A DNA stretch of 64,000 nucleotides, taken from contig OY782500.1 of NCBI GenBank assembly GCA_963677885.1, forward strand, positions 1,612,001 to 1,676,000. Direction: 5' to 3'. A model generated the notes under the pieces. It did no database searches, was not told the origin of the DNA, and worked only from the letters and a program-made list of their open reading frames with translations. Shown here piece after piece: positions 25,138 through 33,790 of this stretch (position 1 is its first letter; every line of letters starts with the position of its first letter). This stretch comes from UBA1351 sp963677885 (GTDB taxonomy: Bacteria > Bacillota > Clostridia > Lachnospirales > Vallitaleaceae). Both the position numbers and the translations under genes were made by a program.

Positions 25138-26719
25138 CCTAATGATCGTAGATGATGAACCCCTCTTTAGGGATTTTCTTGTGAATTTTATTCCTTGGGA
25201 AGAGTATGGTTTTAACCTTGTCGCCCAAGCCAAGAACGGTGTCGAAGCCCTTGAACTGGCAGATTTTCACCAACCGGATGTCGTTCTGACTGACATTAAC
25301 ATGCCTAAAATGGACGGCATTGAGTTTGCTACTGAACTCCTGAAACTGGCTCCTGAAACTTCTGTCGTTTTTATTACCGGCCATAATGAATTTGAATACG
25401 CTAGAAAGGCTATTCGTCTTGGCGTCAGTGATTATATTCTTAAACCCTTCGAAAAAGAAGAGCTGGTACTGACCCTATTAAAAATCAAGGATAATATACA
25501 TGAAGCAGGTACGGATTCACTTATGAATGATACAGACCTTTATGACTTTATCATGCCCCTGCTTACCTCAGATATACTAAGCAGGGACACCAAGCTTATC
25601 AACCAGGCCAAAAACCTGGGTTTTACTGATGATTGTTTTTATGGTTTGGCCTGCTTGGATATTGACCATTTAGACCATCGGTATACAAACCAGGAAGAAA
25701 AAATGCTGTGGCGGTTTTCCGTTATGAATATTTTTAAGGAACTGGTAGAAGATGATCATTCCATTGACAGTGACCGGGTCCACATCTTCTATGATTATGA
25801 AGGCAACATAACCTGCCTCTATATCTCAGATGAGGAAGGTCATACTTTTGACGGCCTTTTTTCCTCTGTTATGGAACAACTGGTATCTTCTGTCAGCAAA
25901 TATCTGGACTTTACAGTAACCATTGGTATCTCAACCATCCATAAGGGTTTGTCCGGGATTGGACTTGCCTATGACGAAGCCTTAAGTGCCCTCCACCACA
26001 AGTTCATTGACTTCAATAAGAGAATCATCTACTTTCATGATGTTCCTAAGGAGAACAGGGATTTTTCCTGGTACAATGCCAGTGTTAACGAAAACATCCT
26101 ATCTGCCCTTCGAAGTCGTGACAAGGATAAACTGATCCAAGACCTGTCCACCCTCTATATAAATATGAAAAACCATCATATTTCCTTTGAGTTTGCCAAA
26201 ATTATCCGTCAGGGTCTTATCAGTCTCTTACTTAGTCATATCACCCAGTCCGGCAAGTCCATGGAATTGATATTCGGTTCTGAACTGACTCCTCTTGAGG
26301 CAGTTGAAAAGGCAGACACTATCTTTTTACAACAGGAACTGATGGAAGACCTTTATTTAAAAACTATCGATTATTTTCTTGAAAACACCTCCAGCCGGTC
26401 CAGTCAGATAGCACTGACAGGTAAGAGTTTTATTGATGACAATTATACAAATTCAGGCCTTACTGTCCAGGACATCGCCTCTGCCCAGTTTATCAATCAG
26501 ACCTACCTGCGGTCCATGTTCAAAAAAGAATATGGTATGACTGTCAGTGATTACCTAACTAAAACACGTATGGAAAATGCAGCAGATTTACTTAAAAGAA
26601 AAACCCACCGTCTGGCTGATATTGCCGAGATGGTAGGTTATAATGATTCATCTTACTTTTCTAAGTGTTTCAAAAAATACTATGGTGTCTCACCAAGTCA
26701 ATACGAGATCAACCACTAA
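25130..26719 (+). CDS. yesN: YesN-type AraC-family response regulator
   Basis: This 529-residue protein has an N-terminal receiver domain (phospho-acceptor Asp at about 55 in VVLTDINMP, with acidic residues in VDDEP) and a long variable middle region. A C-terminal AraC HTH pair follows (about 425-525, with VQDIASAQFINQTYLRSMFKKE and LADIAEMVGYNDSSYFSKCFKK). It activates promoters when phosphorylated by the partner kinase. The ATG at 25130 follows AAAGGAGACC and overlaps the kinase stop. It converges on the alpha-galactosidase with only 16 bp between stops. Confidence 0.93.
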   Translation: MINLMIVDDEPLFRDFLVNFIPWEEYGFNLVAQAKNGVEALELADFHQPDVVLTDINMPKMDGIEFATELLKLAPETSVVFITGHNEFEYARKAIRLGVSDYILKPFEKEELVLTLLKIKDNIHEAGTDSLMNDTDLYDFIMPLLTSDILSRDTKLINQAKNLGFTDDCFYGLACLDIDHLDHRYTNQEEKMLWRFSVMNIFKELVEDDHSIDSDRVHIFYDYEGNITCLYISDEEGHTFDGLFSSVMEQLVSSVSKYLDFTVTIGISTIHKGLSGIGLAYDEALSALHHKFIDFNKRIIYFHDVPKENRDFSWYNASVNENILSALRSRDKDKLIQDLSTLYINMKNHHISFEFAKIIRQGLISLLLSHITQSGKSMELIFGSELTPLEAVEKADTIFLQQELMEDLYLKTIDYFLENTSSRSSQIALTGKSFIDDNYTNSGLTVQDIASAQFINQTYLRSMFKKEYGMTVSDYLTKTRMENAADLLKRKTHRLADIAEMVGYNDSSYFSKCFKKYYGVSPSQYEINH

Positions 26720-26735
26720 CAAGGTATTCTGACTC

Positions 26736-28997
26736 TTAAGTGTCACACCTTTCAAAAATAATGAGATGACTGTCAAAATCACCTGCCTGTCTGTCAAAGG
26801 TATAGCCAAACCTATTGAGAAAGTCGCTGGTATAAGTACGTTTACCAAGGGTTTCATTATCCATTGGCGGTATGGGGAAGGTGTGGTCCATAGCTTTACC
26901 ATCATCGAAGTTAATGATCTTCCCTTTATATGAGCCATGAGCCAGATAATGAAGGGGTAAGGTAAAGGATGCTACATGGGGTCGGTTCAGGCCTCTAAAG
27001 TAGAATAAATAGTATCTTTTTTTATCCGGTGACTCCGTCATAAAGGCTGTTCCCCTGGAATCTCCAGGTGCAAGTAAACGAAGGAAACGACCAAACTGAA
27101 TATCCTTACGGATAGACTTGTAAAAGGCAACCTGCCTTTTTACCTGATCTTTTTCATCCTGGCTTAATTGACTCAAATCCAGCTCATAACCAAGATTAGC
27201 CATCATAGAGGTTAGGGCCCTGGTCTTTAATGATGTCATTCTACCGACTTGATGATTAGGAGCTACACTGACATGAGCTCCCATGGCAATCGGCGGATAA
27301 GCAAAGGAAGTCCCGTACTGGATGGACAAGCGCTCATGAGCATCTGTATCATCTGATGTCCAGGTCTGTGGCATATAATAGAGCATGCCAGGGTCAAAAC
27401 GACCACCACCACCTGAACAGGATTCAAAGAGAATCTGGGGAAATCTTTCAGTCAGCTTTCCTAGAACCCGGTACAGACCCAGCATATAACGGTGGGTCAC
27501 CTCTCCCTGCCTGTCAATGGGAAGAATTTCCGAATGAACCTCTGTCATATTCCTGTTCATGTCCCATTTAACATATTCAATAGGATGACTGGCAAGAATA
27601 TTCCCTACAACTTCTATGATATAGTCCTGAACATCTCTTCTGGAGTAGTCCAGTACCATCTGATTTCGCCCTTGGCTTCGTATATGTCCCTTGGCATGTA
27701 AAATCCAGTTGGGGTGGGCCCTGTAAAGGTCACTGTCTGCCGAAATCATTTCCGGCTCAAACCATAGACCAAATTGCATCCCCTTTCCATTGATGTAGTC
27801 CGCTGTACCCTTTAGGCCTTCAGGCAATTTATCTTTGTTGACAAACCAGTCTCCAAGTCCGGACCGGTCTGAATTTCTCACGCCAAACCAACCGTCATCC
27901 AGAACAAAAAGCTCCAAGCCTGTTTCTGACGCCACATCACATATAGATTTAAGCTTGTCTTCAGTAAACTCAAAATAGGTCGCTTCCCAGTTATTAATAA
28001 GAACCGGCCTTTCCTTGTCACGGTGCTCACCTCGCATCAAACGGTTTCGGTAAAGCCTGTGAAAGGCATCACTCATACCATTAAAGCCCTGGTCTGAATA
28101 TACCATGACTACTTCCGGCGAGGTAAAGGATTCACCCGCCTTAAGCTTCCACGAAAAATCAAAATCCTGTAACCCCATCTGAAACCGGGTAGAATCCATA
28201 GAATTCACTTCAACAACAGCTTTAAAAGACCCACTATAGACAAAATTCATGGCATAAACCTGTCCCCCCAGGTCATCTGTTTCCGGTCTCGCCAAAAGGA
28301 CCAAGGGATTTTGCATATGACTGGATGACCCCCGTCTGGATTCAACCAGGTGACTGGATCTGCCTACTGGTATTCTGGAAAAATCTCTTTCCCTTGACCA
28401 GGAACCTGGAAAATGAATCAAATCAAAGTTTCTGTCATTGTAAAAATCCAGACTGGCACTCATTAAGTTCTCAATTTGGCAGGTCTCCTGGCCTTGGTTT
28501 CTAATTTCACAGTGGCGGATGATGGCATCATAGTCGGAATGAATGGTATAGTAAAGGTCTAAGAAAAGTCCTGATTTTTGATCTCCTAGGGTAACCTTTA
28601 AGGTCTGGACATCATCCCCTTCCTCCGTATAGACATAAGGAAGCCCCTTTAAAGGCTTTTTCTCATCCACAAGTTCCATAGATTTAACTACAAACCTGGT
28701 AATGGCAGTCCCGTCATGCAGACGGACGCGTACTGCCGGATGGCCATAATCGCTACGTCCGAAATCCGGGTACTCCCGAGGCAGTGTATCTAAAGAATAG
28801 GTAGGATTATCCGGGTTGGGATTAGGATAAAAACTTGCAAAAACATCGACAGGTATGATAGGTGACCATTCAGGAAGTGTCATGCGTTTACCCCAATAGG
28901 AGTGAATAAGCTCACCTTCAAAAGTTTCCATTACATATGAAATTCTGTCGTTATATAAGTGTGCACGTTTGTTTTGATGGTCTAACTGGATTGCCAT
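26736..28997 (-). CDS. Alpha-galactosidase, GH36
   Basis: This 753-residue enzyme has the N-terminal beta-sandwich and the (beta/alpha)8 barrel of GH36. Visible signatures are LFVLDDGWFG (about 363-372), WFEPEMI, the nucleophile Asp at about 479 in KWDMNR, SCSGGGGRFD and the acid/base Asp at about 549 in SDDTDAHERL. It hydrolyses terminal alpha-1,6-galactose from melibiose, raffinose or stachyose. There is no signal peptide, so it acts on imported sugars in the cytoplasm. It lies at the 3' end of the ABC importer operon, separated from it by a long inverted repeat. Confidence 0.95.
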   Translation of the reverse strand: MAIQLDHQNKRAHLYNDRISYVMETFEGELIHSYWGKRMTLPEWSPIIPVDVFASFYPNPNPDNPTYSLDTLPREYPDFGRSDYGHPAVRVRLHDGTAITRFVVKSMELVDEKKPLKGLPYVYTEEGDDVQTLKVTLGDQKSGLFLDLYYTIHSDYDAIIRHCEIRNQGQETCQIENLMSASLDFYNDRNFDLIHFPGSWSRERDFSRIPVGRSSHLVESRRGSSSHMQNPLVLLARPETDDLGGQVYAMNFVYSGSFKAVVEVNSMDSTRFQMGLQDFDFSWKLKAGESFTSPEVVMVYSDQGFNGMSDAFHRLYRNRLMRGEHRDKERPVLINNWEATYFEFTEDKLKSICDVASETGLELFVLDDGWFGVRNSDRSGLGDWFVNKDKLPEGLKGTADYINGKGMQFGLWFEPEMISADSDLYRAHPNWILHAKGHIRSQGRNQMVLDYSRRDVQDYIIEVVGNILASHPIEYVKWDMNRNMTEVHSEILPIDRQGEVTHRYMLGLYRVLGKLTERFPQILFESCSGGGGRFDPGMLYYMPQTWTSDDTDAHERLSIQYGTSFAYPPIAMGAHVSVAPNHQVGRMTSLKTRALTSMMANLGYELDLSQLSQDEKDQVKRQVAFYKSIRKDIQFGRFLRLLAPGDSRGTAFMTESPDKKRYYLFYFRGLNRPHVASFTLPLHYLAHGSYKGKIINFDDGKAMDHTFPIPPMDNETLGKRTYTSDFLNRFGYTFDRQAGDFDSHLIIFERCDT

Positions 28998-29034
28998 AAG
29001 CCCCTCCTGCTTTTTTTATTCGATGAATTATATA

Positions 29035-29158
29035 ATGATGTTGGGGTCAAAAGGTCTAGTTGAATAAAATCTATGCAATATATGGTGTTTGGATCTATCA
29101 ACCGGATACCATATATTGCATGGATTTTGGTGTAACTTCCTTTTGACCCCAACATCAT
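29035..29158. repeat. 124-nt inverted repeat inside the galactoside operon
   Basis: The outer 20-bp arms ATGATGTTGGGGTCAAAAGG (29035-29054) and their complement (29139-29158) match perfectly. A second 21-bp block pairs 29066-29086 with 29108-29128 with one G-U. Short internal loops and a ~21-nt apical loop separate them. It lies between the permease stop and the alpha-galactosidase start, where it could act as an attenuator, processing site or mRNA stabiliser. It has no poly-T tail in the operon direction. Confidence 0.9.
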
Positions 29159-29195
29159 ATTATAGCAAAAGCTATGATATGAGAAAATATCTTTC

Positions 29196-30032
29196 CTAGC
29201 CTTTGACAGCTCCACCGATGGTCATTGCCTTTTCAACCTGGTTGCTGAAAAGGGTATAGACGACGACAGTCGGCAAACTGGCAATAACCATAGTCGCTCC
29301 CATAGCCCCCCAATCCGTTGTAAACTGACCTTGGAAGAACAAAAGGCCTAAAGGTAAGGTCTTCATCGTTTCCTTGCTAATGAGAACAAGGGCGATTGGA
29401 AACTCATTCCAGGCTTGTAGGAAGGTGAAGATAATCATCGTTGCAATCGCCGGTTTAACCGTTGGTATAATGATGGAAAAGAAAGTTCTAAATATGCCTG
29501 CACCATCTATACAGGCTGCCTCCTCCAATTCTTCTGGAAGGGAACGAAAGGACCCATAGAAAACCATAGAAGAAAAAGCAAGGTTAAAAGCTGTATAGGG
29601 TAAAATCAAGGACCAATAGGAGTTGGTCAGGTTCAGGTCTCTTACGATAATTGCTAATGGAATCAGGATAGCCTGAACAGGGATGAACATACCGATAGAA
29701 ACAAAAATTCGGGCTGTTTCACTTAATCGCCAACGCATTCTTGCTGTCGCATAGGAGAACATCAAGGCAACACAAATCGTCAGAGCCACTGTTGCCACTG
29801 AAACTATGAGTGAGTTGGCAAAATATTTAGGTACATTGTATTGACTCCAGGCCTCTACATAGTTAGACGTACGTAAGACAGTTGGTGGTCCAAAAGGATT
29901 GGTGACAAAAATCTCATCATTATTCTTGAAGGAGTAAAACAGCATCCAAACCAAGGGATATAAGGATAAGGCTGCGTATCCCCATAGGAAGATTCGATAC
30001 AATAAGGTTCCCGGACTAAATTTCTTTTTCAT
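29196..30032 (-). CDS. Carbohydrate ABC transporter permease (MalG-like)
   Basis: This 278-residue inner permease has six predicted helices and the EAA loop (EELEEAACIDGAGIFRTFFSIIIPTVKPA, about residues 182-210) that contacts the ATPase. The N-terminal LYRIFLWGYAALSLYPLVWMLFYS and C-terminal NQVEKAMTIGGAVKG endings are typical of CUT1 MalG-type subunits. AGGAGGAG precedes the ATG, 12 bp from the partner permease. No ATPase is encoded here, so a shared MsmK-type ATPase elsewhere is likely. Confidence 0.94.
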   Translation of the reverse strand: MKKKFSPGTLLYRIFLWGYAALSLYPLVWMLFYSFKNNDEIFVTNPFGPPTVLRTSNYVEAWSQYNVPKYFANSLIVSVATVALTICVALMFSYATARMRWRLSETARIFVSIGMFIPVQAILIPLAIIVRDLNLTNSYWSLILPYTAFNLAFSSMVFYGSFRSLPEELEEAACIDGAGIFRTFFSIIIPTVKPAIATMIIFTFLQAWNEFPIALVLISKETMKTLPLGLLFFQGQFTTDWGAMGATMVIASLPTVVVYTLFSNQVEKAMTIGGAVKG

Positions 30033-30044
30033 ATGACTCTCCTC

Positions 30045-30926
30045 CTAATAGGTAATCCGCTCTCTGGCAATGAGCTTGTTAATAAGGATTGTTGCAATCA
30101 GACATTCCACAACCAAAATAGCTGCTGCAGTCATACCGTAACCGTATTCCATAGTCATAAAGGCTGAACGGTACATAAGGAAGGTCAGTGTATAGGTTGA
30201 TGTACCAGGGCCGCCACCGGTCATGATAAACATTTGGGTAAAGGCATTCAGTCCACCGGTAATTGCCATGATGAGACAGAATTTATAGGTCTCAGACAAC
30301 ATAGGTATGGTTATTTTCACATGGGCCATAAAGCCTGATGCGCCGTCAATTTTCGCCGCTTCATAGTAAGTTTTTGGTACAGATTTGATTCCGGCAAGGA
30401 TCAGTGAAAACTGATAGCCCACATACTGCCAGGCATTAACAAAGGCCATAACATAAATAGCCTTATAACGGTCTTCCAGCCAGTTTTGTCTAAAGTCAAA
30501 TCCAACCAGTTCAAATAATTTATTCAAAAGACCAAATTCTGCATTAAAGACATTTAGCCATAATTGACATATTACAGTTACCGATAAAACCACCGGTAAA
30601 AAATACACGATTCTAAAGAAGTTCTTTCCTTTAATCTTTACATTGGAGGCTGCAAAAGCGAGTACCGATCCAATGGAGATCTGGTACACAGTAATGAATC
30701 CTGCGAAAATCAATCCATTTTTAATGGATGTTTTGAAAATGGTATCATCGAACATATCCATATAATTCTGAAATCCAATGAAAATTCCTTGACCTAATCC
30801 GTCCCAATCATAAAAGGAACGAAAGAATACTTGAACAACCGGATAGAATACCATAACGGTAAACAGCAAGAGTGCCGGTCCTATAAATACTAAAATTGCC
30901 TTTTTATTCCCAAAAAATCTATCCAT
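30045..30926 (-). CDS. Carbohydrate ABC transporter permease (MalF-like)
   Basis: This ~293-residue permease begins at MDRFFGNKK, followed by a helix containing AILVFIGPALLLFTVMVFYP. Six helices and the EAA loop (YYEAAKIDGASGFMAHVKITIPML) identify a CUT1 outer-type subunit. The frame is open upstream to a GTG at 31028, but that segment overlaps a stem-loop and lacks membrane-protein character, so the internal ATG is preferred although its ribosome site is weak. It lies between the binding protein and the MalG-like permease. Confidence 0.9.
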   Translation of the reverse strand: MDRFFGNKKAILVFIGPALLLFTVMVFYPVVQVFFRSFYDWDGLGQGIFIGFQNYMDMFDDTIFKTSIKNGLIFAGFITVYQISIGSVLAFAASNVKIKGKNFFRIVYFLPVVLSVTVICQLWLNVFNAEFGLLNKLFELVGFDFRQNWLEDRYKAIYVMAFVNAWQYVGYQFSLILAGIKSVPKTYYEAAKIDGASGFMAHVKITIPMLSETYKFCLIMAITGGLNAFTQMFIMTGGGPGTSTYTLTFLMYRSAFMTMEYGYGMTAAAILVVECLIATILINKLIARERITY

Positions 30927-31004
30927 CCTGCCACGTCTTTCTATAATCTGATCTGCTGATTTGAAAATCCCTGTAATGAGCTTTGGTTTTTTTAAGATAA
31001 TAAA

Positions 31005-31029
31005 GGTGGCCAGGACATGCCCAGCCACC
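31005..31029 (-). terminator. Stem-loop between binding protein and permease genes
   Basis: On the minus strand, GGTGGCTGG pairs with CCTGGCCACC (with wobbles), followed by TTTATTATC. Such hairpins after solute-binding protein genes often cause partial termination or protect the 3' end, giving more binding protein than permease. Confidence 0.5.
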
Positions 31030-31042
31030 TCTTCATTGTTTT

Positions 31043-32407
31043 CTAGCGATTGGCTTTTTCGATTGCCTTATCCATTTCTTCCATAAATTCTGCTGCAGTA
31101 TAACCTTTCGTTAATAAGAACTGTGATTGTTCTTCTACTGCAACTTTAAAGGTAGGGTTTTGAAGTCCCCATGCAAAAGCTGAAGTTGATGTAATGTTTC
31201 CAAGTTCTGCTGAAAGTTTTTGCATCATTGGAGGCCAGCTGGCTTCTACTTCTGGGCTTGTTTCAACTTGAACAGCAAGAAGTGGATTGTTTCTTAAGTT
31301 GTACTTGGCTTCACAATATTTTTCTGAAATGAATGCTGCAACTTCTGCAGCCAGTTCTACGTGATCTGAGTATGGAGATACTGCGTATCCACCTGGTGCT
31401 CCACCACCGGACAAGGCTCTGGCAGCATCAGGATTTTCATTAAGTACCGGGTACCACATCCAGTCAACATCATCACCAAGGGCGTTGGTTGATCCTTCAA
31501 TTTCCCACTGACCGTTTAGGAACATAGCTGCTTTTCCTTCATAGAATAAGGATGCTGCCTGGTCATAGTTGGTATTGGTAGCTCCATCAGCGATAAGGCC
31601 TAAGTTTACCAATTCTTCCAGTTTTTCAGTTGCAAGAGCATAGTCAGCATCAGATGCCATTGCAGCACCTTGATCAAGAGCTACAATACCTGCCGGATTC
31701 ATACGTGTAGCAAATACATCATAAAGGGCAGTTGTAATCCAACCTTCTTTTGCAAATATAGAAAGTGGAATAATATCATTGGCCTTAAAAGTCTCAACTG
31801 CAGCTACCAAATCATCATAAGTTTCAGGTACTGCAACACCATACTCTTCAAAAATCGCTTTGTTGTAGTAGAGAAGAACAAGCTCGTTACCTGCATATGG
31901 GAATGCATATGCATGACCGTCTTCATTCCATAATAAGTTTGCTGCACTTGGTACCAGTTTGTCACCAAATCCTGTAGACTCTACATAATCATCAAGAACC
32001 AAAATATTACCAGACTCTTTAAATGCATTGATTTGTGATAAACCTACCTGGAAAATATCAGGAAGATTTCCTGTTGCTGCATAGGTTTGTAATTTTTGTC
32101 CGTCATCTTGAGCTTGAATATCTAATTCCAAGGTTACGTTTGGATATGCTTTTGCAAGTTCCTCCACTGCGTAATCATAAGGAATCTTTGTATCATCGTC
32201 TGAATACTGGGCATAGATGGTTAAGGTAATCTCCTCGTCAGCACCTGTTTCATCTGCTTTTTCTTCTGAATCGCCATCTGTCTTTGTTTCAGATGCACCG
32301 TCAGTTGTTGTTTCAGTCTTAGTCTCTTCTGCACTTTCTTCACTTCTGCAAGCAGCCAGTGAAAGTACCATAATAGAAACCAGTAATAATGATAAAAACT
32401 TTTTCAT
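31043..32407 (-). CDS. Sugar ABC transporter substrate-binding lipoprotein
   Basis: This ~454-residue protein has a lipoprotein signal peptide ending in the lipobox LAAC (Cys at about 20). An acidic, Thr/Glu-rich tether (about 25-60) follows, and then a CUT1 solute-binding fold (for example YYNKAIFEEYGVAVPETYDDL near residue 180 and AAMFLNGQWEIEG near 305). It is predicted to be surface-anchored and to bind galactosides or related oligosaccharides. The ATG at 32407 follows AGGGGGT; an upstream in-frame start lacks a signal peptide. It is the first gene of the importer operon. Confidence 0.93.
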   Translation of the reverse strand: MKKFLSLLLVSIMVLSLAACRSEESAEETKTETTTDGASETKTDGDSEEKADETGADEEITLTIYAQYSDDDTKIPYDYAVEELAKAYPNVTLELDIQAQDDGQKLQTYAATGNLPDIFQVGLSQINAFKESGNILVLDDYVESTGFGDKLVPSAANLLWNEDGHAYAFPYAGNELVLLYYNKAIFEEYGVAVPETYDDLVAAVETFKANDIIPLSIFAKEGWITTALYDVFATRMNPAGIVALDQGAAMASDADYALATEKLEELVNLGLIADGATNTNYDQAASLFYEGKAAMFLNGQWEIEGSTNALGDDVDWMWYPVLNENPDAARALSGGGAPGGYAVSPYSDHVELAAEVAAFISEKYCEAKYNLRNNPLLAVQVETSPEVEASWPPMMQKLSAELGNITSTSAFAWGLQNPTFKVAVEEQSQFLLTKGYTAAEFMEEMDKAIEKANR

Positions 32408-32468
32408 GTTTGTACCCCCTAAGGTATTTGATTTAAGCGACCAATCATCGCTCATTGCTACATGGAAC

Positions 32469-32610
32469 ATTATAGTAAATTTTTACTTGTCTTAAAATGG
32501 AATATTCGCTACAAATTGGTACAATTCGAAATTGACAAAATCGTCAAAGTGTACTATTATTGTTGTATAATGTATATTACTTTAGAAGTTTTGCATAGTA
32601 AATATACATT
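32469..32610. promoter_or_regulatory. Divergent control region of importer operon and trmB-like gene
   Basis: Rightward: TTGACA (32532-32537), a 17-bp spacer and TATTAT (32555-32560). The -35 overlaps the dyad TTGAC/GTCAA (32532-32547). A second dyad, AATGTATATT/AATATACATT (32569-32578 and 32601-32610, centres 32 bp apart), lies just downstream and may be a TrmB operator. Leftward: a TATAAT for the binding-protein gene at 32474-32469 with a poor -35, suggesting activation. Confidence 0.55.
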
Positions 32611-32751
32611 GTACGTCGTCATATCCACTTGGGTTAGGGTTACGTGGATAAGAATTTTACGTACAGGGATTGTAACTAGGGACGTGGTCTTACCACACTG
32701 GTTTGGGTTGTTTTTTTATGCCTAAACGGAAGTTAGAGAAGAAGGTTAATT
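32611..32751 (+). other. Leader region of the trmB-like gene
   Basis: About 185 nt separate the predicted start site from the ATG. The segment has several short GT-rich motifs and a small hairpin GTGG/CCAC near 32691-32703, but I recognise no riboswitch. GAGAAGAAGG supplies the ribosome site. Confidence 0.4.
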
Positions 32752-33549
32752 ATGGATCTATCAAATCAAATCATCGAAAAATTTAAGTTACTTGGATTTT
32801 CAGATAATGAATCCAAGGTCTATGTGGAGCTTCTGAAGCACCCTAATCAAAACGGATCACAGATAGCCAAAGAATTAAATATTACCAGACCTTCCGCCTA
32901 TCTTGCTTTGGATAAGCTTTATAAAAAAGGCGCTGTTTATCTGGTATCAGGTAATTCCAAGGATTATGTGGCCAAGCAACCAAACGCACTCCTGAAGGAA
33001 CTGCAAAATCAAGTCAACCATGCTGCCAAAGAGCTGATGGAAGACTTAGAACACCTTAATGAAGAGACCAAGCAAGACATCTACTTCAATATAGAAGGTG
33101 AAGAGAATATCGTACAAAAAGCCAAAGAAATGATTAAGTCAGCACGTAAAGAGATTTATATTAATACCAACTATCCTTTAAGTGTTTTTAAAAGAGCCTT
33201 GGCTTCCGCTCTCCGTCGGAACGTAAGAGTTATCGTATTCTCCTTCTATCCCATTAATGATGTGGACCTTCCTTTGGAGTTGTATCAGAAGTCTACGGAA
33301 CGTAATCCTCAACGCAATGATGAGACCCAATCCATCACCATTGTCAGCGATTATGAGACAGCCCTTATTGCAGGCTCTGAAAAGAATGAGAACTTTATCG
33401 GAACCTTCAGCCGAAACAGACTTTTTGTTAAAATGATTTCCCAGTATGTACACTTTGACATCTATCTCATGAAGTTCGAAGAAAAGTACAATATCAATTG
33501 GGATGAAGTCGATATGTTGGGAACTCTTAAAGAACAGTACGATTTATAA
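32752..33549 (+). CDS. TrmB-family sugar-responsive transcriptional regulator
   Basis: This 265-residue regulator has a TrmB-type winged HTH at the N-terminus (LGFSDNESKVYVELL, then GSQIAKELNITRPSAYLALDKLYKKGAV, about 13-70) and a coiled segment (about 75-110). A C-terminal PLD-like effector region (about 120-265, with ARKEIYINTNYP and VRVIVFSFYP) follows. TrmB proteins bind sugars directly and repress or activate transporter operons. It is divergent from the importer genes, with inverted repeats between, so local control is very likely. Confidence 0.88.
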   Translation: MDLSNQIIEKFKLLGFSDNESKVYVELLKHPNQNGSQIAKELNITRPSAYLALDKLYKKGAVYLVSGNSKDYVAKQPNALLKELQNQVNHAAKELMEDLEHLNEETKQDIYFNIEGEENIVQKAKEMIKSARKEIYINTNYPLSVFKRALASALRRNVRVIVFSFYPINDVDLPLELYQKSTERNPQRNDETQSITIVSDYETALIAGSEKNENFIGTFSRNRLFVKMISQYVHFDIYLMKFEEKYNINWDEVDMLGTLKEQYDL

Positions 33550-33635
33550 TGTCTTTTCATACAAACATAACTTTTATTCCTATAGACTAAATATATATTG
33601 TATTATTCAAATAATTCATATATAATATGTAAGTG

Positions 33636-33700
33636 AGTCTTGTTCAATTTAAACCATAGACTCACCCAAAGACTTATATGCTTATAAGTCCACACATTTG
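33636..33700. other. Two small intergenic hairpins
   Basis: GTGAGTCT pairs with AGACTCAC (about 33632-33664) and GACTTATA pairs with TATAAGTC (about 33671-33690). No coding frame or poly-T follows, and function is unknown. Confidence 0.4.
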
Positions 33701-33752
33701 TATTTATACAACTCTAGTTGTTATGAATAATTCCTTTAATGAGCTTTAGTGG

Positions 33753-33784
33753 AAAAGGTAGTCAAACTGCATGACTACCTTTTT
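33753..33784. terminator. Bidirectional terminator between trmB-like and GGDEF-EAL genes
   Basis: A 12-bp stem AAAAGGTAGTCA/TGACTACCTTTT (33753-33764 with 33772-33783) is bounded by A-rich and T-rich ends, which suits termination on both strands of the two convergent genes. Confidence 0.85.
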
Positions 33785-33790
33785 CGCTGT

